DNA of 64,000 bases, taken from assembly GCA_963667315.1 (NCBI GenBank), contig OY763325.1, positions 248,001 to 312,000 of the forward strand. Reading direction: 5' to 3'. Shown piece by piece: positions 58,564-64,000 of this stretch (position 1 is the stretch's first letter; each line of letters starts with the position of its first letter). This DNA comes from DAINPP01 sp963667315. Lineage in GTDB: Bacteria; Thermotogota; Thermotogae; MWEM01. The notes beneath the pieces were generated by a model that saw nothing but the letters and a program-made list of their open reading frames with translations, did no database searches and was not told where the DNA came from. The translations under genes and the position numbers were made by a program.

Positions 58564-59292
58564 TTAGAAATGATTTTCAAGTTGTTTGATAAGGGTGTTT
58601 AATTCATCATGTATTGTTAAATCTGCAAAGTTGTCGAGTGGTGTTGCTTCGCGATTGATGATGATAAGCTTAGTCCCGTTTTCCTTTGCGATTTGTGGGA
58701 GAGAAGCGACCGGGTAAACCAAAAGTGATGTCCCCATTGTTATGAAGAGATTTGCCTTTAATGTTGCGTCATAGGCACCATTAATCTCTTTTTCAGGTAA
58801 TGATTCACCGAAAAACACGATATCCGGTTTGATGATCCCTCCGCATTTACAGTGCGGGATCTTTTCATTGAAGACCTTTGTTCGCATTATCTGATAATGA
58901 TAATATTTGCCACAACTCAAACAATGTGAATCTTTGATGGAACCATGTAATTCAAACACTTTTTTGCTGCCGGCTCTCTGATGCAGCATATCGATGTTTT
59001 GTGTAATTATCGCTTTTATTTTCCCTCTTTTTTCCAATGCTGCAAGAAAATAATGAGTCGAATTTGGTTTGATATTTTCAAAATTATAGAGTTCTTCTCT
59101 TGCGTAATTGAAGAAGTATTCCGGATCACTTCTGAAATATTCTATATCAAACACTTTCGCAGAGTCCCAGCGGGAATATGTACCCGATTCACTTCTGAAA
59201 TCAGGAATACCGGAGTCAGTACTGACTCCGGCACCTGTTAGAACGATTATATTGTTAAACTCATTTATTAAATTACGTAAAGGATTAACCAT
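58564..59292 (-). CDS. cobB: NAD-dependent protein deacetylase, Sir2 family
   Basis: 242 residues. Removes acetyl groups from lysines with NAD. LTGAGVSTDSGIPDFRS binds NAD; TQNIDMLHQRAGS and the catalytic His in ELHGS follow; a zinc site has CLSCG and CKCGG; FFGESLP is typical of the bacterial U class (like Thermotoga Sir2). ATG 59292 starts 16 bases after the flgK stop; longer frames run into flgK. The ribosome site is weak. Why it follows flgK is unknown. Confidence 0.93.
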   Translation of the reverse strand: MVNPLRNLINEFNNIIVLTGAGVSTDSGIPDFRSESGTYSRWDSAKVFDIEYFRSDPEYFFNYAREELYNFENIKPNSTHYFLAALEKRGKIKAIITQNIDMLHQRAGSKKVFELHGSIKDSHCLSCGKYYHYQIMRTKVFNEKIPHCKCGGIIKPDIVFFGESLPEKEINGAYDATLKANLFITMGTSLLVYPVASLPQIAKENGTKLIIINREATPLDNFADLTIHDELNTLIKQLENHF

Positions 59293-59308
59293 AAAAGTAT
59301 TTTTTGAT

Positions 59309-62300
59309 TTATCTTCCAACAAGTCCGAGCTGATCAATGATTCTTGAAATCATTTCATCTACAGCTGTAACAACTCTGGCGGAAGCGTTAAAGGCTTGCT
59401 GATATTTGATCATGTTGGACATTTCCTCATCAAGAGAAACGCCTTTTACGCGTTCTCTCTCGTTATCGATCTGGGTCAGCATGATTTGATTATTTGAGGT
59501 CATTCTCATGGCCGTTTGAGATTCGATACCCATTTCTGATACAAAAACACCAAAAAAATCAGTGAAACTTGTGCTGCCATTATTGATTAACAGAGAATCT
59601 CTCGCTGCTGCCAGCTTTGTAATGATTGAATCGGAAGAACTGCTGGAACCTCCTACCGGTGTATGAAGATCAGATATCCAGTCCCCGTCTAGATCCTGCC
59701 ATTTGCCGAAATCAATGGCGAGTAGCATCGGGTTCGATTCGATCTGCCCTGATAGAGCCAGACGTTTGGTAAAATCATAAAGGCCATTTGCCTGTCTGGT
59801 GTCAACATCAAGATTATCTGAGCTTACCTCGTTGTGTAAAAGGGCATTCTCATCGAGATAATTATTAACAAGATCCGTACTATAATTCCAATTTCCGCCA
59901 AAAGTTGCATCATTTGAAAGAAAACCCATTTTTTCCCAAAAAATGGTAGGAGCATCGATATCGTAAACCTGTACGATTCTGCCATCGCTCAGGACTTGAC
60001 CGAAATGAAAATCAACTGAATTTCCAGCTCGAAATACAAGACGATTATCTGGTGTCAGATCTGCAGTGATTCCGGTTGGCACTTTTTTGTTGATCTGTTC
60101 GACTAAAGATTCCAAATCGGTTGAGTTTAATGAAATATCAATATCTACAGTGCCCAGTGTGACAGACATTTCATCCGGTGCAAGTTGAACTTTCAATGAA
60201 AAATCATCTGCGGCAACAACAGTTCCCCCAGGATTAACAAGATTGAGATCCGGGTTTTCAAAATTAATCACATCGTTGCTCAGCTCTACCGTATAGGTGT
60301 CTCCCGGATTTCCATTCAAATTGACAACATCTTCTGCCCAATACACGATATCAAGATTAAAACCGGGATCTGATTCAAGGCGTATTTCTCTATTATCAGC
60401 ATCATATGAGAAATTCGTTATCTCATTCGTCGTTCCCGTCTGGAATAGTTTAATATCCTGTCTATCAATTTTTCCATCTTCGTTGGTGTCCTTAATTTCA
60501 AAAGTACCCAGATCAACCTTGAATTTTGCACCTGTTGGTGAAACCGACAAATTTCTTTTATACGTTGAATATTTAACGATTGCCTTTCCATTGTATTCTG
60601 AGAGGTTGTTTTTAATGTTCAAATCAATCGTGTCTGGGTTTGTATTGGCGAAGTTACTGAAGCTGTAATCTCCCGCATAAGCATCGTTATAGGAATACAT
60701 AATATTGTTTAATGTATCATATGCATTTACATTCAATACATTCATATCAACTGAATCCAATATATTAAATTCATCTCTTACGACTACTTCGGAAATATCT
60801 GAAAGCGTGCCTTTTGCGGAGATATAGAAATCATCTCCGTATTCAAAAGCTTTCAAATAGTCTTTTAAAACCAGATTATTATTAATTTTATCCACCAGTT
60901 CGTCTTGTGTATAAAATTCAACCTGGAAAGTTGTGTTAATAGTAGAACCATCGGTTTGATTAACCGGGATAGTGAAAGACAGTGTTTTAAGTTTAGTTGT
61001 ATCGTTTATCTCCTGAGGTTTGTCGATCAATGGTGATTTAAATATTCTGAAATCACTTTTACCCGGAGCAGTTTTTGAAAAGTCAAGTGAAACCGGTTCC
61101 TGATTGAGCTTTGTGAAATCAAATGTCCCATCTTCAAATCCTTCGTATGATTTAACCCATCTTCTGATGTCCATTGTGACGGGATTGACCAGACCGGGAT
61201 ATTTTACCGTATCGATAGTAACCATCTCAAGGTCTTTGTCGTAAGAAAATTCACCTTCTTTTAAAACCGTATCTGTGATACCGTCATTATCTGTATCGAG
61301 TCGAATACTGAGATCAGCTGTAGAAATCTCCTGATCATCATTGATATCGATCAGATTATTCAGCTTGAATGAACCCGAATCAAGTGTGACTGTTTTTCCG
61401 GTCTCCTCGGCGACATAAAAAAGATGTACCGGATCGTTAAAAGTCTCATCCGGATTATTTTTAGCATACTTGAATTTTATATCTGCCCCCAAATCAACCG
61501 GGTTTGCCCGATTTGCAAAATTCACAATATCTTTATCAAGTTTCAGTTCGGATTCAAGTCCGACGGTAGAATCTATATCCCTTCTGACTTCATCCCAATG
61601 GACTACGCTGACATCTTCTACACCATTCCAACCGGTGTTGATGGTTATCGTCCCATCTGCATTTAATGTTATGTCATTTAGGAGTCCGGATGTATTTCCG
61701 TATAATTTGATATCACTCTCATCGATCACGCCATCTCCGTTTCCGTCATGAAGACCGTAGCCTGAAATCGTTACGGTTCCAACACCACCACCTGCATTGG
61801 CAACCGTTTGATTTGTTTCTTCCGTTGCATACACAATTCTTGTCTTACCATCATAGTCAGCTATATCATCACTCAAGAGTATATCAACCGTATCATTTAC
61901 ATTATCGTAGTTTGAGAATGTGTATTTAGACGGATCTGCAAATGTAAATGAACTTTCGTATTCTGAAAAATCATCTGTCAGTATTGACAGCATCTTACTG
62001 TTTGGATCAAGGCTGAACTCATTTTCATTAACCATATTATCCAGCCACCATATACCTTCAAGACCATCTCTGAGATAGGTATCCAAAGTTGTTGTGAAAT
62101 CGGAAATCTTTAGAAAATCTTTGGCGATGGTCTCATAACCCATTCTTGCAAGTAATCCGTCATTATCCAGCACAAGCAGGTCTTTCAGGTCTCCAAGCGA
62201 ATTGACCAGATCTTTATCCACATTGCCGAACTCATCAACACCGTCATTGACAATTCCAAGGAGCATGTTGTAAAGACCTGTGGGATTTTTATCAAGATCC

Positions 62301-64000
62301 GTTGTTCTCATGACATCGCTTCTGACGGTTTTCAGGAATATTTTAAAATTATCTGTACTTTCTGCAACCAGGTCCGTTTCTATACTGCTGTAATCAATGG
62401 TTCCATCTGTAACAGACATTTCTGCTTTTTTCCAGAGTTGAATATCCACATCTCCTGAATAATCGGGTGGCAAGTTGTTTATTACAAGTTTTCCCGTTGC
62501 TATATCATAGGTGAAATCCTCATACACAGTACCCGTATTCGAATCTGTTATCTTGATATCTTCATTTGTAAATTGTCCATCTCCATCTATGTCTATTAAG
62601 TCTGGAAGATCGACGATGCCATCATTTGAATATTCTATATATTCCGTTGTTTTATAAAAGACATTTGCTTTACCGACATAAGTATCGAAATCAGTGAGGG
62701 CTATTTCGTTAGCTGCAGCATCAACTGTGATGTCTTTAGCATTTGTGGAATATAGCCCCAAAGAATTGATAGCTGCCATTACTTCTTCGAATTTTGTACT
62801 GGTTTTGAAATCCTGTGTACTCACTGCTGAATTAAAGAGAAAATTATTCAGATCTACAAAAGAAATATTACCACTTAATCCCAGTGCTGTTCCTGAAGGA
62901 TTTGTCGAGATTTCTGTGGAAGCCATATGAATGGGTCCGTTGAGTATTGAATTGGTTCCTGCCATTCTGTACAAATTGGGAAGGGATGATCTTATCTGTT
63001 CCATTTCTTTGAATAGATCTATACCTGATATCTTACCGGTTTTATCATAGCCGGCTTGATGAATCAAATTTAACTTATCTGTCAGCATCAGTGACATTTC
63101 ATCAAATTTATCCAGGTAATTCGGAATGGTTTCATCTCTCAGCTGGAGCAAAGAGCCTAATTGCCCGTTATTAACATTGATGAGTGTTCCGCGGACAAAA
63201 AGATCATACGTGTTGATGGTTTCCGGTCTGACAGCTGTTTTAATTTCTGTTACAATATCTCCATGGACAACGACCTGCTGTCCGATATAGATTTCTATGT
63301 GTCCGTTTTCACCGCTTTTTATGTTTGTATCCACATATTTTGTCAGTTCATCAAGTAACCGATCTCTTTCATCAAGTAAATCGTTAGGGGATGTATTTCC
63401 GATATGGGCAATCCTGATCTGCGAATTTAACGAACCGATCTGATCTGTTATACTGTTTATCTTTGAAACATTATCTTTTATATCCTGGTTGAGATTATCT
63501 CGTAGTTCATCAAATCTTCCATATAGATTTTTGTAAACCTGAACAAAATTATTGATTTCTCCTTTAACGCTTTGGATCGTTGCGTCGTTTGCGGGATTGT
63601 TCATAACTTCCTGAAATGAAAACCACATCTTGTCAAAATATTGTCTGAAACCATCTTCCGAAGGTTCATCGATTAATTGCTCAAGATAATGGAGATTACT
63701 GGACATGTTGTCCCAGTAGCTGTGATTTTCATTTATCGTACGATACTGTGTGTCAAGGAATTGATCACGGATTCTTTCAATACGTTTGACCATTGATCCG
63801 GTACCTATCGTCATGGGCATACCAGGTTGTGTTAATGAAGTGGTTGCCAACGGAGGTGTTGTATAGATATCAGGGCGTTGTCTTGAATATCCCTGAGTAT
63901 TGGTATTGGCTATGTTGTGTGCTGTAACACTCATTGCCAGTTTTGACGTATACGTTCCAAGTACTCCTGTGTTTAAAATAGAGAAAATACTTATATCTGC
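59309..64000 (-). CDS. flgK: Giant flagellar hook-associated protein FlgK, N-terminus beyond window
   Basis: At least 1563 residues, against about 550-850 in most bacteria. N-terminal rod-hook motif is clear: FSILNTGVLGTYTSKLAMS then VTAHNIANTNTQGYSRQRP; the C-terminus has GVSLDEEMSNMIKYQQAFNA and ARVVTAVDEMISRI, the conserved D0/D1 pair. The frame is open to base 64000, and the ATG at 63934 is 22 codons inside the conserved region, so the start lies right of the window. The middle carries four copies of a ~80-residue module with EF-hand-like loops. FlgK joins hook and filament. Confidence 0.93.
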   Translation of the reverse strand, partial: ADISIFSILNTGVLGTYTSKLAMSVTAHNIANTNTQGYSRQRPDIYTTPPLATTSLTQPGMPMTIGTGSMVKRIERIRDQFLDTQYRTINENHSYWDNMSSNLHYLEQLIDEPSEDGFRQYFDKMWFSFQEVMNNPANDATIQSVKGEINNFVQVYKNLYGRFDELRDNLNQDIKDNVSKINSITDQIGSLNSQIRIAHIGNTSPNDLLDERDRLLDELTKYVDTNIKSGENGHIEIYIGQQVVVHGDIVTEIKTAVRPETINTYDLFVRGTLINVNNGQLGSLLQLRDETIPNYLDKFDEMSLMLTDKLNLIHQAGYDKTGKISGIDLFKEMEQIRSSLPNLYRMAGTNSILNGPIHMASTEISTNPSGTALGLSGNISFVDLNNFLFNSAVSTQDFKTSTKFEEVMAAINSLGLYSTNAKDITVDAAANEIALTDFDTYVGKANVFYKTTEYIEYSNDGIVDLPDLIDIDGDGQFTNEDIKITDSNTGTVYEDFTYDIATGKLVINNLPPDYSGDVDIQLWKKAEMSVTDGTIDYSSIETDLVAESTDNFKIFLKTVRSDVMRTTDLDKNPTGLYNMLLGIVNDGVDEFGNVDKDLVNSLGDLKDLLVLDNDGLLARMGYETIAKDFLKISDFTTTLDTYLRDGLEGIWWLDNMVNENEFSLDPNSKMLSILTDDFSEYESSFTFADPSKYTFSNYDNVNDTVDILLSDDIADYDGKTRIVYATEETNQTVANAGGGVGTVTISGYGLHDGNGDGVIDESDIKLYGNTSGLLNDITLNADGTITINTGWNGVEDVSVVHWDEVRRDIDSTVGLESELKLDKDIVNFANRANPVDLGADIKFKYAKNNPDETFNDPVHLFYVAEETGKTVTLDSGSFKLNNLIDINDDQEISTADLSIRLDTDNDGITDTVLKEGEFSYDKDLEMVTIDTVKYPGLVNPVTMDIRRWVKSYEGFEDGTFDFTKLNQEPVSLDFSKTAPGKSDFRIFKSPLIDKPQEINDTTKLKTLSFTIPVNQTDGSTINTTFQVEFYTQDELVDKINNNLVLKDYLKAFEYGDDFYISAKGTLSDISEVVVRDEFNILDSVDMNVLNVNAYDTLNNIMYSYNDAYAGDYSFSNFANTNPDTIDLNIKNNLSEYNGKAIVKYSTYKRNLSVSPTGAKFKVDLGTFEIKDTNEDGKIDRQDIKLFQTGTTNEITNFSYDADNREIRLESDPGFNLDIVYWAEDVVNLNGNPGDTYTVELSNDVINFENPDLNLVNPGGTVVAADDFSLKVQLAPDEMSVTLGTVDIDISLNSTDLESLVEQINKKVPTGITADLTPDNRLVFRAGNSVDFHFGQVLSDGRIVQVYDIDAPTIFWEKMGFLSNDATFGGNWNYSTDLVNNYLDENALLHNEVSSDNLDVDTRQANGLYDFTKRLALSGQIESNPMLLAIDFGKWQDLDGDWISDLHTPVGGSSSSSDSIITKLAAARDSLLINNGSTSFTDFFGVFVSEMGIESQTAMRMTSNNQIMLTQIDNERERVKGVSLDEEMSNMIKYQQAFNASARVVTAVDEMISRIIDQLGLVGR
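60330..62676 (-). repeat. Four EF-hand/dockerin-like modules inside FlgK
   Basis: Four diverged copies at about 62430-62676, 61590-61850, 61150-61436 and 60330-60590. Each reads: xxVxYxTxE stretch, strand, calcium-type loop, IKL, then (F)xYDxDxxxIxI, and ends in xVxxxWxxx. Loops: DIDGDGQFTNED (62558-62593), DGNGDGVIDESD, DINDDQEISTAD and DTNEDGKIDRQD, all with the DxDxDG-type spacing. Copies 1, 2 and 4 keep the most ligands. Confidence 0.8.

Noticed and set aside
63932..63934. ATG as start of flgK
   Set aside because: The conserved FlgK N-terminus continues 22 codons upstream to the window edge, so this Met is internal.
1..64000. Insertion sequences, phage genes, CRISPR arrays, integrase or attachment sites
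   Set aside because: None seen: no transposase-like frame, no repeated 25-40 base units with spacers, and the tRNA-Ser has no flanking direct repeat or integrase.

Overview
The window is a gene-dense bacterial chromosome segment of roughly 40% GC by eye, with strong Shine-Dalgarno sites (typically GAGGTG about 6 bases before the start), many TTG/GTG starts and many promoters with an extended -10 (TGnTATAAT). Several traits recall Thermotogota: fused aspartokinase-homoserine dehydrogenase with thrB and thrC, flavin-dependent ThyX, QueH, TrmFO, an OGG-type glycosylase, a bacterial Sir2, KorD-KorA, and CBS/ATPase plus DRTGG-like proteins. Lipoproteins and a DUF3798/BMP-type transporter would also fit Spirochaetota or a deep Bacillota lineage. 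The assignment is inference. No 16S gene, phage, insertion sequence or CRISPR array is visible.

Layout. 1-3925: peptide ABC importer dppBCDF (dppB cut by the window edge). 4021-6263: agmatine deiminase overlapping a serine beta-lactamase-like hydrolase. 6444-13129: a beta-helix lipoprotein, a metallo-beta-lactamase-fold enzyme, an alpha/beta hydrolase, an orphan FIST_N protein (opposite strand) and a P2A Ca2+-ATPase. 13232-18705 (minus): complete uptake operon of a DUF3798 binding protein, double ATPase, two permeases and a small membrane protein. 19013-31706: accessory genes, namely flavodoxins (one broken), acetyltransferase, coiled-coil/YD-repeat protein, nitroreductase, a copper ATPase fused to a CopZ-like domain, a GntR-ABC cassette, an FGE-like lipoprotein, and an HTH-hydrolase operon. 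31911-44747 (minus): glmS, then a tightly packed 14-gene run reading relA, dtd, queH, ogg, rsbW-like, trmFO, thyX, DRTGG-like, CBS-ATPase, nudix, lipoprotein, radical SAM, murB. 44898-49607 (minus): threonine operon thrA-thrB-thrC. 49814-56998 (plus): rpmB, korD-korA without korB/korC, fapA, tRNA-Ser(CGA), yajC-secD-secF, an acetyltransferase. 57061-64000 (minus): small membrane proteins, a TMEM175-type channel, Sir2 and an unusually large flgK running off the right edge.

Most notable points. (1) Five genes, among them trmFO, ogg, a GntR repressor and a flavodoxin, appear to start at ATA or ATT: the only canonical codon is inside or badly placed against the Shine-Dalgarno site, while ATA/ATT sits at the spacing used elsewhere and restores a normal N-terminus. 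(2) FlgK is at least 1563 residues and carries four copies of a module with EF-hand/dockerin-like calcium loops. (3) CopA carries a C-terminal CopZ-like domain preceded by its own internal ribosome site, and the main copA ribosome site is buried in a long hairpin.

How the genes work together: the relA-to-murB run combines growth control, translation quality (Dtd, QueH, TrmFO), thymidylate synthesis and DNA repair with wall synthesis. ThyX and TrmFO are neighbouring folate- and flavin-dependent uracil C5-methylating enzymes. SecDF/YajC, FapA and FlgK serve export and motility.
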